A DNA stretch of 64,000 nucleotides, taken from Cristatella mucedo (taxonomy: Eukaryota; Bryozoa; Phylactolaemata; Cristatellidae). Below are positions 32,148-43,122 of this stretch, one piece after another. Under the pieces are notes generated by a model. That model was not told where the DNA came from and did no database searches. It was given only the letters and a program-made list of their open reading frames with translations. Each line of letters opens with the position of its first letter. Position 1 is the first letter of the stretch. The stretch is from positions 280,501-344,500 of the forward strand of contig WPIO01000191.1 of the NCBI GenBank assembly GCA_009760855.2, given 5' to 3'. Both the position numbers and the translations under genes were made by a program.

Positions 32148-35100
32148 TTAAATACATTTATCACATCGACTTGGATTAGTACCTTCACTCAAAGCTTTAT
32201 CAATCTTATAATGTCCATAAGCATAACTACAACGACCACAATCTAGCCATTAACGTTTTGATTCAAATGGTGATAGTGCAACTTTTTCCATCTCATTAGT
32301 AAATAGTTCGTGTTTATCTTGAGATATTTTATGAAACTTTCTAATTTGACTTTCACCAAACTTCTCATTTTTTTACCTTTAAAAATTTCTATACTTTCAG
32401 TTAAACAACTAACAAATGTGTCATGCCCCATAGTTTTAGTTAAAACTGCTTTTGTTACTCCTTTTGCGACAGCTTTTCTTTCAGCATCAACAATACTTAC
32501 AGAGTATAGCTTTGGTCTGAAAGCACAAACTTCTGAAATTACTTTTCCTTCTGCCTCATCCTTAAATTTACCGATTGTATCATCATCAAAATAATTAGGC
32601 ATTGCTTTCATATCATCGTAAAGATTAGGCGTTTCAACGTTCATAATTAAAGAATCAGTGTCAGTATAGATTAAACTAACCTTGTCTCCATATTTCTGTT
32701 TTATAACATCGCAATAAAACTTTTGCATATGTAACTTTGATAAATCTAGAATTGCACTACCAATGAATATTGGTTTATTTAATTTTGTTTTCGATTGATT
32801 CATTTGAAAGATTGTCAAATATTCTCCATAGTCTCTAAAGTTAACCATATTTGGATCTCTTATTCGCTTATTGAATTTCTTTTTTCCTGCTTCATCAATA
32901 GTACTAACTAAATAAGTTTTAACTTTTTTTCAACATCTTCACAGGTTTTACCATAGAATGAATTCATTATAAGTTTCCAAAGGTTTCTTAAAAACTTTTT
33001 ACTTGAATTTAATGCTTTCATTTCAGCACACATTTCAATATAAGGTCTAAGCCATCTAGATTGATTAAACTTGAAAACTTTCTTTACATCACAAACCATT
33101 CCGTGTGTTAAACAGAACTTTAAATATCTATAATGTAGAAGATAATTCTTTTTTGGTTTAAAGTCACATATTAATTTTGGAATATTACTTGCTCCTGTTT
33201 TGAACTTATTTTGAAAACTTGAATATTCACTACAATGAACAACTCTATTAGAAGCACATAATGGATATTCGTTGTGTAAATCATGGTAATACTCTTTAGT
33301 TTTTGGATCGTACTCGATATCAACAACAAAGACGTAACCAGTATCTGATTCATCCTCTAACTTAAGAATTCTATCAATATCCCACCCTTCATTTGAAATT
33401 TCAACAATGTTCCCTTGAGGAAGAAGCTCCATCATTGCTGTAGGATATAGACTTGTTGCATCTTGATAAGTTATCCATGTTATTGGTTTATCCTTATCAT
33501 AATCAGGGGCTAGTGGATTATTTGCCCTAACAAGTCTACTGCTAACCTGACATATTCCTCCACGAATAGATTTTTTTAACATATCATAATTCTCTCTATC
33601 AGACAATAACTCAATCTGTACTCCTGAAAACCAGAATACTGCATTCCATGAGAAGTTTGGTGTTGTGACAAAGTTTTCTGGATCTAATTTTAGTTTTGAT
33701 ACCAATCCTTTTCTAAAACTTTCGAAACAATCAGCAAGCAATAAAACGTCTACTTGAAGATATATATTATGATATTCTAACATATTTTTACAATCAAACT
33801 CTTTCCAAACATCATTTGCTTTTTTATAACTTTCATCGGATATACCAGTCATGTAAACACTTGAATAAAAATCATCTTTACTTGGAAGAGATGAAGTGAA
33901 AAACTCCTCAAAAGAATCCATGAACTCGTAAGGATATTCTCCTTTAGTTGCTAGCATATTAAGGTTTTTATTTGGATAAAGTTCACTTAAAACTTTGTTA
34001 GAAATTGGAAAACAATCAATAGTTTTACCCATTGTTGATGCGATAAAGTTTAATGAACCAAGCATGAATTGAGCACTATCCTTAAAAAAAATATCCTTAA
34101 CCCTTAACATCATATACTTCTCAAGATTATTAGCTATTGGTTGTGCTTCAACACTAAAATTTTCAAGAGCTTTAACAATTATATGTGAGTCATATCCTCT
34201 AAAATTGTGAAATATAACAGGAAGTTGCCATCTTCTAAAGTTAACTCCAGCTTTTAAGTTACAAATATGGTGCGCTGGGCCTCTATATTTATTTGTTAGA
34301 TGGCAGTGATCGTGGACTTTTCTCAAATCACTTACTTTAGAATTGAATGGTTCTTTACACATCCAACAGAATAAAGCATTTTCATATTCATCATATTCAC
34401 TTTCAGTTAAACTATCCATTTTACTTTCTCCACAATGTTCAATCAATGTGCTTTTCAAGAAATCTGATAACTCAAATAATCTTCGTAGAAACTTAACAAC
34501 ACAATCTGATCCAACATTAATAAACCTATCAAAAACTTCCCCTTCCAATCAACTATGATAAAAGCAGCTGAGCATGGTGTTTGTGCTGAAGATATTTCTT
34601 TTTTTTCAATTATACACTCAAAATCGGCATAACAAACATATGGGCATGTATTAAGATGTTTGAAAGAATCAAACTTAATAAACTTACTATCACCATGTGG
34701 CATTAGATAAACAGTGTTTCCAGAGTTCATACTTTCACATATTTCTAAATGATTAGCTACTTGTTTTTTATCAAAGAATCTATTTAAGCATCTATGGCAA
34801 TAATACTGTCTTCCTCCAGACTTTGATTGTCTACATAATGCATTAAAGTTACTAATCAACATATAATGTTCTTTTTTACTTTTAACAACTAGCAAAAGAT
34901 TTACATGTCTACCTTCTTTCTCATCTGATTTTTTTACAACTCTCAGTGGTGAAACCCTTGATTCTTTATAACCACATGAATAAACATTTATACTAACATT
35001 CATTGCTTTCTCTAATTTATTAAAGTCTTTAACCATTAAAGGCCATTCAATCTCATTAAGAATATTAGAGTGACTATTAGCTAATATTGTTTTTAAGTCG

Positions 35101-35825
35101 TTTATTCTCCACTTATTTCTTTCTACTGGGTTTAGAGATCTTAAAACACACCACAAAGCGCAAAACTCATCATTAAGATTTTTTAAATTAATTGTACACT
35201 TTTTCTTAACAAGATACTCAGGTGTTTCAATGTATGTACCACCGCTTAGGGGTATGTATTTAGAAATAACAACAGAGAATGAATAATAACCAATAAATAA
35301 CCATCCAGAACCAACATTTCTTTCTACTAACATTTCAGAATTAGTTCCTAAAGAAAGCATTACTTTTTCATATATTGAGATAGATGGTTCACTATAATAA
35401 TAATATTGCACTTGATAAAGCGCCCTCAGAGAACTCAATCTCTTTCTAGGCGCTTTCCATCGTTAACATTGATTTTGATTGTGCTCCTTTTTTTCTATGT
35501 CTCCATTATTAAACATTCTCATGTCGAATGATATTTTAAAATGAACTCTAACAAACCTCCATGAACTTCTAACCCTGTTAAGTAATTCATTTGTTTGATA
35601 TCTAAGAGACTCTTTAAGTGACTCAAAGTCTGCATATGTTCTTTTTGTTTTATAAGAAAAAGTTAAAGTATTCCCATTAGCAGAAACAACAGGTTCTATG
35701 AAGCCAACTTTGTTTAGTCTTCCTTTTTTCCAACGTATTTTCTACTAGATGGTTTGAAATCAATGTTCATTAACCTTCTAGATTCAAAAGAGAAAGAATT
35801 TCTTTGACCTACTCGAGAAGACATT
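32148..35825 (-). CDS. polB: Protein-primed family B DNA polymerase (multiply interrupted)
   Basis: Starts at the ATG 35,825 after a CTTATATAGCAA box and spans about 1,200 codons, normal for Polinton PolB. Motifs in order: SGWLFIG and PLSGGTYIETPEY N-terminal blocks, ExoI YADFECI, ExoII HNFRGYDSH, ExoIII YLQVDVLLLAD, palm A TYQDATSLYPT, palm B IMNSFYGK, palm C YTDTDSL, and a C-terminal ALSPF..KR block ending in YGHY and Cys pairs. The DxE, DxxSLYP and DTD catalytic residues are intact. Breaks lie in a T6 run near 35,725, at a LINE fragment (35,397-35,462), near 34,548, in T7 runs near 32,925 and 32,370, and at a TAA near 32,250. It replicates the element from terminal protein-primed ends. Confidence 0.93.
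35397..35462 (-). mobile_element. LINE family A 3'-end fragment inserted in polB
   Basis: ATAATAATAATATTGCACTT, then the GATAAAGCGCCCTCAGAGAAC block and TCTAGGCGCTTT. This is the same 3' end found in intact order at 37,833-37,905, 43,085 and 49,200. It interrupts the N-terminal coding part of polB, leaving homologous coding sequence on both sides. Confidence 0.85.
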
Positions 35826-35861
35826 TGCTATATAAGGTAAAAATATTTATGCTAATTGATG

Positions 35862-35988
35862 TTGATTTGAATTTAGTGATGATAGAATTTTTCCCTTAGC
35901 GATATCGGGTAATTTTTTGACAACCGATGGTGGAACCGAGGTTGGAGAAAAATTAGACGATGTCGTAAAGGGGAAAATTCCTATCATC
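35862..35988 (-). repeat. Right inverted repeat of the element
   Basis: Inverted match to 12,677-12,800. In plus reading it still encodes EFSDDRIFPLAI, then NFLTTDG and TEVGEK, like the protein in the left repeat. Confidence 0.85.
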
Positions 35989-36010
35989 AGTCCTTCTGTA
36001 GCTAATGATG

Positions 36011-36570
36011 AGTTCTTTCCCAAACTTCTATCTGACCTTTTATCTTATATCATATTCTCCATGGCTAGTTTCTAAAACTGTCTTCATCATCAGTGAAATT
36101 CAATGCTGTCTTGCTCTTTGTCGTGTGATTTGGTTTGCTTCTAACGCTTCGTAGTTGGTCAATTGTGTAGACAGAGTAGACAATTCTAGAATTGTACGGT
36201 CACAATAATATTCCTATTACAACCTGGGCAACATCCGTTGATTTATCTGTTGGCATTAAGTGGAACTAGATTTGACTTCAACTTGAAAGCGACGCGCATC
36301 ACGTGCACATGCATGTCAGATCAAAACATGCCCTCACGACAATACGGTGCAAGCGATATGCCACTCAGTCTCTCCGATTTTATGAAGAGTTTGATAAACG
36401 ACATACGAGACGTAAAATGAATTGAAACGTGGAGGCAGCCAATTGAGAATGAAACTTTCAAAGCTGATTTTTAAACGCGATTTTAATGCTGATGTAGACC
36501 TTTACAAGCAGAAGACTGTGAAAAAATCAGACGGCATGAATGTCACCCACTTGCATATGTCTATGTTTTT
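36011..36570. other. Right flank of the element, no gene recognised
   Basis: Composition returns toward host values. One open frame of 60 codons (36,238-36,420) has no recognised relatives. Confidence 0.35.
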
Positions 36571-37287
36571 TTTAAATTTTTGCTAGGTCCGTTGACAATT
36601 ATCAACCTCTCCTGCTACCGACTATGGCACATCCTGTCCGGTGGTCCGGAGCTGCCACTTCCTTGCTACTTTCTAACTGGACGACTATGATGACTCACTA
36701 ATGCTTCTCACTTGCTTTTTATCCTGTGAGATGAAGACTGTTGCCTGCCTATTTAGTGACGAATGCAGCCACGGCAGGGTATGGACATTCCCCCTAGACG
36801 TCTCCAAACAGTTCCTCGTGGACGTTGCCCCCGGACATTTCCGCCGGGGGTAAAACATTCCCTCCCCCTGGCGTTTAGGGTTTAGACTTTAGGGTTTGAG
36901 ATTTAGGGTTGAGAGCGGATTGCACCTCGTGTGCCTAAATCCACCTTTGCTCGAATTCTGCGCTTTAATTAGTGTACATTAGGGCGTAACGAGATCTCTT
37001 GAGATGGAGCTATACAGTAGACCTCTGAGGCTACGCGCTTATTCGCAGGAACGCACGGCACGCTGTAGAGCGCGCCCGCTTTCAAGGGTGCGAACATGTG
37101 CCTGGCGGCGTCGGAAAAAGCGAGTGGGACCCAACTCCCACGGGACAGAACTGCATGGCTCGCCGACGCTGCTACCGCCGCAGCTGCCGCCTCTCGCCCA
37201 TTAGAAACCGTCCTTCCAATCCATCCATCCTTCCAATTATATTGAATTGATTTTATTTCAATAGAACGTTAACTTCATTGATCATGT

Positions 37288-37470
37288 ACCGTATTTTCCC
37301 GCATATAAGACGTACCTAACGATAAGACGCACCCTAATACATAAGACGCGGGTTTTGACGATTTGTGTAGAAGATATTTTACATAAGACGAACTCATAAC
37401 AGACGCATCCTGGGTGCGGGGTACGTAAAACTTTGCGTATATAAGACGCGTCTTAAAACGCAAAAATACA

Positions 37471-37472
<2 letters not shown>
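37288..37472. mobile_element. Small MITE-like repeat with ATAAGACGC motifs
   Basis: ACCGTATTTTCCCGCATATAAGACG at the left and CGTCTTAAAACGCAAAAATACAGT at the right are inverted, and ATAAGACGC units recur inside. It carries no coding frame. Confidence 0.55.
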
Positions 37473-37524
<52 letters not shown>

Positions 37525-37545
37525 ATATATATATATATATATACC
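37472..37545. repeat. (TA)n microsatellite
   Basis: About 35 TA units with two TATG interruptions. Confidence 0.95.
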
Positions 37546-37832
37546 TGTACTCTTAATTATAAATTCATCAATATATTGATAGAATGTCCTACCCCGCGGG
37601 GAGAAATGGCTGGCAGGAATTTGCTAGGGTCCACCAGGGGAGAATGTCTGGGGGAAAACGTCCAAGGTGGAATGTCCTACAACCCACCAGGGCTGTGAGG
37701 GCACTATACAAAACTCTCCTGCGTAATACCCACATAGTCTTTGTGGCTTTTTGGAGTTACATACGTTGCATCAATTTTGAATTAAACAATTAAGAATATT
37801 CGTGGGTCTGGCATACGAATAGTTGACGTGGT

Positions 37833-40800
37833 TAATAATAATAATAATATTGCACTTGATAAAGCGCCCTCCGAGAACTTAATCTCTCTCTAGGCGCTTT
37901 ACATTTGCTGCAAAGTGATATGCAATAGAATAGTAAGTAAAATCATGCTTGAAAAACAAACAAAATGAATAATATGGTTAGGGGTGACATGCACAGGGTC
38001 AGCATGCAAATGTGGTTAGTGGCAGCATGCACAGTGTCAGCACGCATAAGCACATCAAGGACGAATCACAGGGACCCACTAAATGCTGTCCTAAATAGGT
38101 GTGTTTTTAAGTTTCTTTTAAATGTGGTCAGGTCAGGGGATGTTCTGACGCAGGTCGGGAGGGAGTTCCAGGCTTTGGGAGCATATGAACTAAATGCACG
38201 GTCTCCAAAGGATTTAAGGTTTGTATGAGGTATTTCTAGACTGTTGGATTCCGAAAAGTGGGTGGCACGATGCTTGGCCTGATGGGGTAGTATATCTGAC
38301 AGATAGGCTGGAGCCATAGAATGAAGGGACCTAAAAGTGAGCGACAAAACCTTGAAGTCAATCCGTTGCCTCACTGGTAGCCAGTGCAGGTCGGCGAGAA
38401 GTGGAGTAATGTGGCAACTGCGACGCTCACGACAGACAAGCCTAGCTGCAGAGTTTTGCACCAGCTGCAATTGCCTGATCGCACATGCTGGTAGGCCAGT
38501 AAGCAGTGAGTTGCAGAAGTCGAGACGGGATGTCACGAATGCATGGACCAACTTGGACGTGGTATCCTTATCTAAACAAGCCCGAATTTTAGCAATGTTA
38601 TGAAGCTGAAAATAGGCAGATTTGACTGTGGAGCTGATGTGGTCGTCTAACGAGAGGTCGCTTTGGAATATGACACCTAGATTTCGAGCTGATTCAACTG
38701 GAGATATGCTGGCAGAGCCAATTTTGAAAGTCAGCCTTTCCAATTTCTGAATCACACTGGGTTTGCCCATAACTAGTAAGTTAGTTTTATCACCGTTAAG
38801 TTTTAGAAAATTTGCGGCCATCCATGTGCGGATGTCATCAATGCATGCAGCTAGTGAGTTGAGAGAATTTGAGGTGCTCGAAGGCTGGGAGGGATCAAAG
38901 CTAAGGTACAACTGAGTGTCGTCCGCATAGAAGTGAAAGCCTAGATTGTGCTTGGCAATCACATCAGCAAGAGGGAGAGTATAAACGGTGAAAAGGACCG
39001 GACCTAGCACAGAGCTCTGACGTACTCCATATTTTAGAGGTACTTCAGATGATCTTTGTCCATTCACGTCAATACTCAGGAGTCTCCCACTGAGATAGGA
39101 CCTGAGCCACTGCAGAGCAGTGCCAGTGATGCCCAGGCGAGATGAGAGGCGCTCTAGAAGTACTTTGTGATCGATGGTATCAAAAGCTGCCGAAAGATCG
39201 AGCAAAACAAGAAGAGACACTCTACCCATGTCCGCATTCCTAAGTAGGTCGTTGTATACCCGAAGCAATGCTGACTCTGTGGAGTGATTAGCTCTAAAGC
39301 CAGACTGGAACATACTAGCAAGGTGTGAGGTTTCGATATAGGAGTTCAGCTGGTCTGCCACGACCCGTTCGAGTGTCTTTGATAGGAATGGTAGAAGGGA
39401 AACTGGGCGGTAGTTGCTTAAGTTCTCTTGGTCTAGTGTAGCTTTCTTGAGAAGTGGCCTGACTACAGCTTTTTTGAAAGGTGCTGGGACCTGACCTGAG
39501 GCTAATGACATATTAATGATGTTGGTTATGCATGGCAGCAGCACATCAATGCAACGTAGGAGCAGGACAGTGGGAATAGGGTCCAGTGGACTTGTTGTCT
39601 TCTTTGATTGAGATACGAACTTTAGGACTAGATCACTAGTGACCTGCTTAAATGCAGACATTGAGGCGCAGCCAAGAACCGAGGAACAGCATTCTAGTGG
39701 GAAGGTTGTCATCGCAGGGATGGATTCCCTGATCTTGTCTATCTTCTGCACAAAGAATCGAGAGAAGCGATCGGCTACATCATCACAAGGATCATCAGGT
39801 AAGGAGCTAATCTGGGAACGGTTGAGGAGATGGTTTATTGTCGACATCAGCATTTTTGGATTGTGCATCTGTGATTCAACAATGTTTCTATAGAAGCTAG
39901 ACTTGGCCTTTGCTAGGATCGATTGGTACGACCTACAGTAGTCTTCATATGCCTGTCGATGAACAGTTAGTCCGGATCTTTTGTATGCCTTTTCAAGCTT
40001 TCGTTTAGTAGACTTGGCTAGTTTAATGTCTGAGGTAAACCATAGGCCGTCTGGGCGGGGGCGCACAGTGCGCTTTGTCAAAGGTGCAAACTCGTCGAGC
40101 GTGTCAGCTAGTGTCGTGTTGTAGCAATCTACCAGTGATGACAGATCGGAGGGAGGACTGAGCAGCAAGGGTGAAGCAGATATTCTCGCACGGACAGCAT
40201 CGATGTCAACGGCCTTGAGGTTTCGCGATTCACAGGTTATTTTAGAGGAGAATATGGGCACACACTGTAGATTGAATGAGATCTGCATGTGGTCAGATAA
40301 GCAGGATTTGGTGATAATTGGTGATGACAAAGTGCAGTTATATGAGAAAATTTGGTCGAGTGTGTGACCCTTGATGTGGGTAAGGCCATGCACATGAGCC
40401 ACAAGAGATAATGAGTCTGTCAATGCACGAAATTCGGTGCTGAAAGCATCAGATAAGTTATCAAAGTGACCGTTGAAATCACCCATAACGAGGAAGGATC
40501 AATTTCTTGCACACAGAATCGAAATGAGATCGGAGAAATCTGAGATAAAGGAGGATTTGGTACCTGGTAGGCGATAGACTACTGCCACTATCGGTAGCTT
40601 GTTTTCGGGTGAGACCCAGATAATTTATTCAAAAGACTGCTTCGAGTGAACTGCAAATGGCTTGAAGTTGAATTTCGAGCGCACGATAGTAGCAACTCCA
40701 CCTCCAGTTTTGATTGATCTAGGGGTGTGAAAGAACGTGAAACCAGATGGGGGTGCGTCCTTTATTGTCGGGCAGTTTATCGATTTAAGCCAAGTTTCAG

Positions 40801-40860
40801 TTAGGGCGAGCAGGTCGATACCAATTTTCCGAAATAAGGTCGTTTATTACTAGAGGTCAA
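37833..40860 (-). mobile_element. L2/CR1-like non-LTR retrotransposon, family A (best copy)
   Basis: Reads right to left. A 5'-truncated AP endonuclease domain (LTETWLKS, GGGVATIV, VYRLPG, MGDFNGHFD) has a TAA at 40,625 and a TGA at 40,499. A long open frame from 40,486 to 38,066 holds the reverse transcriptase, with PISLLPFLSKTLER-type blocks, AFDTIDHKVLLERL, a FHFYADDTQLY catalytic box and the C-terminal LDFCNSLLTGLP and FGDRAFSSYAPKAWNSLP blocks. The family's PQGSVLGP box reads RQSSVLGP here. The 3' end is a hairpin-forming GCGCCTAGAG...AGGGCGCT followed by an ATT repeat tail. Confidence 0.93.
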
Positions 40861-41300
40861 ATCGTACTTGTTCGATCTCGTTCAATCCGAGTTGTATGGG
40901 GATCAAGTCTCTTCCACGAGACTATTCCCCCTAGTAAACCAGAATATGAAAGTGAAAAACCTCTAGAGCTAGAAACTACTGTTAAATATATATAATACTA
41001 CTGCTAAATACTTGCTAAAAGATGAAGCGAATGAAAGCGATTAGAGAAGAACTGCTACTGGTGCAAATTATTCTTTAACTGTTCATGCAATTTTTAGGAT
41101 TACGTTTATGCGAGGTCAGAAGATAGGTTCGCTAGGTTCGCCTATGCTGCTCACAAGCACACAGCACACTCTGTGCACGAGACCACGTGATGCAGCGGTG
41201 ATGGCAGCTGGAAAGAACAAGCTGCTTCATACAGGAAGTCGTAAAAGTCTGGGAAGTTGAACGGACAGGTCTTTATGACACTCGGTGCCGAAAAGAAGCC
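40861..41300. other. Intergenic, nothing recognised
   Basis: No coding or repeat signal recognised between the LINE and the segment shared with 59.5-60.1 kb. Confidence 0.3.
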
Positions 41301-41809
41301 GCGGTGCTTCAGCAATAAAAAAAAAAGTCTATAAAGGCAACCGTCCGGTGGCAGCCAGACGCCAGGCAGTAGGCAGCCACTACAGGCCGAACCACCACCG
41401 CAGGCTGCCGGTGAGTATTTGGCACACAGCGAAACAGCTAAGTTTTGTAATGTAGCTGATCCAACAGTTTGGGAACACGAGCATCGCTCCTTAAACGCAC
41501 AAATCAACGAGTGGGAAAAGCAGCAGCTTTAAAGATTACAACGCACGTGCAGTTTCACTGCAGAAGAGCTCATTACAAATGAGCAAGCCCTGGGTCTCAG
41601 TGCGACTGGTGACTCCACTGCCGGCAGCAGCAGTGTACTATTCGTGTTGAAGCGCTGCCACTGCCCGGAACTCTGGGAAATGTCCTTGCTTGGGTAATTG
41701 TGTAATGTCCTTGGATAATTATGAGCAGAGCCGATTCTCAGGGTAAATCCGAAACCAAGTAAAAACGAGTACAACAACAGACTTCGGCCAGCGTAACAGC
41801 TGCTAGCCT

Positions 41810-42100
41810 TCAATCTTCGTCAGAATCGTCTGTTGCATAATCTTCGACACTCTCAATATCGTCGTCGTCGTTGTCGCCAGCTGCTCGCACAAACAGGAAG
41901 CCGTCGGCCTCGTCTTCACCTCGGCCGTCGCCGCCGCCCTCGCCTTCCACCTCGTTGTTCCAGTTACCCGGAAACAGTGCACAACGAGCCGAGCCACCGT
42001 AATGGCTGTATGGGTTGACCTTAGGAAGAAGCTGTCCGCACAGCCAGCAGAAGTAGGCATGGCACTTGTAGCACGTCATCTTGTTGCAGCCGTCGTTCTT
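41810..42100 (-). CDS. RNF14: RNF14-like exon 6 (RING2 and acidic tail)
   Basis: The acceptor (tgctcag) precedes KNDGCNKMTCYKCHAYFCWL. The tail is Asp/Glu-rich (DNDDDDIESVEDYATDDSDE) and longer than in the second copy (97 versus 75 codons with stop). Confidence 0.9.
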   Translation of the reverse strand, partial: KNDGCNKMTCYKCHAYFCWLCGQLLPKVNPYSHYGGSARCALFPGNWNNEVEGEGGGDGRGEDEADGFLFVRAAGDNDDDDIESVEDYATDDSDED

Positions 42101-43087
42101 CTGAGCATGAAAAAAATGAAACATCGACAGAGCAGCTTCGTTGAGCACCGCAGAGCGGCAGAGGGGGCCACAGGGCGTCAACGCAAGGCGCCACACAGTG
42201 CACCACTGAGGTGCATCGACGGAGTCAGCATCGACGGAGTCAGCATCGACGGAGTCAGCATCGACGGAGTCAGCATCGACAGAGTCAGCATCGCCGGAGT
42301 CAGCATCGAAGGAGTCAGCAGCCAGTGAAAAAGAAGTCGCAGACACCATCCTGCTTGACACTTCCACGAGACCTATGCCTCCTGTCTAGACGCGATAGCC
42401 CATGATTTAAGGTGCTCGCACTTAACGGCCGAGTTTGAGGGTTCGAATCCTGCCGTGGGCAATCCTTTACAGCCATTTGCAAGCGGTGGCAATCGCCAAT
42501 AAGGCTCTTCTGCTGCTATACTAAGAAGGCTGTTAATTAAGCTAATAAATTATTATAGCACTAGTACGAAAGTCGATGATTAGTGTATTGGAGTTACAAG
42601 TAGCCAAATGCCTTGGCAAAGGAACGAACCGAGAAAAGACATTCTGTTCTCAGCTCCCACAAGCTTTAGATCCTGTAAATTTAAGAATAATAATAATAAT
42701 TTAACGATAGTAATAATAATAATAATTAATTCGCACAGCGCTCTTGCATAACGGGACTTTTTGCAGGCTCTCTGCAGCTCGAGCAAGAAGGGCATTAGCC
42801 AAAAAAGAAGGGCATTAGCCAGTTCGCAACAAGCAACATATCATGCTTAGGCAAGCATTCAAAGCATCCGGGTATGAAATTTGAAGCCTGTTCCTATTAC
42901 CGTAGCGAAGCAGCACATCGCTGCCTGCTCACAGCACAGCAATGCAAACGTGCAACCAAGCGATAGATAATAACACTAATTATGACAACAATAAAGCGAT
43001 ATGTAGTGAGCATCAACAGAAAAGTACATCCTTAAATCTCAGTGGACACTTAATGTAATCTAGAAATTCCGTACTGACTATACGATG

Positions 43088-43122
<35 letters not shown>

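Larger units (their letters stand above)
12490..36010. mobile_element. Maverick/Polinton (adintovirus-like) integrated element, about 23.5 kb
   Basis: A compact AT-rich block with some 30 closely packed genes on both strands. It holds the hallmark Polinton set: protein-primed PolB, retroviral-type integrase, packaging ATPase, adenain-type cysteine protease, double-jelly-roll capsid protein and penton-like proteins, plus a PLA2 domain as in adintoviruses. Short inverted repeats (12,677-12,800 and 35,862-35,988) lie at the two ends. The outer limits are estimated from composition; I could not define a clean target-site duplication. Many genes carry one-base frameshifts and PolB contains a LINE fragment, so this copy as written is defective, although every key catalytic motif survives. 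Confidence 0.93.
36776..37688. mobile_element. Non-autonomous DNA transposon, about 0.9 kb, nested in LINE B
   Basis: The ends form an imperfect inverted repeat: the left end's reverse complement GGGGGAATGTCCATACCC resembles the right end's GGTGGAATGTCCTACAACCC. No transposase frame is present. Degenerate TTTAGGG units lie at 36,876-36,915. Confidence 0.5.
36576..37765 (+). mobile_element. LINE family B 3' fragment split by a DNA transposon
   Basis: 36,576-36,775 matches the family B region (CTGCTACCGACTATGGCACATCC, as at 10,180-10,210). The match resumes at 37,689 (GGCTGTGAGGGCACTATACA). The sequence between is an insertion. Confidence 0.65.

Noticed and set aside
12490-36010. Whole element using TGA for Trp
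   Set aside because: TGG is the usual Trp codon in the same genes, TAA breaks also occur, and the host code is standard; the TGA excess is kept only as a finding to check.
36876-36915. TTTAGGG units resembling plant-type telomere repeats
   Set aside because: Only a few degenerate units inside a small transposon; no telomeric array.
42211-42405. His-Arg-Arg-Ser-Gln repeat frame
   Set aside because: Reading of the 15-bp intronic tandem repeat in the other strand/frame.
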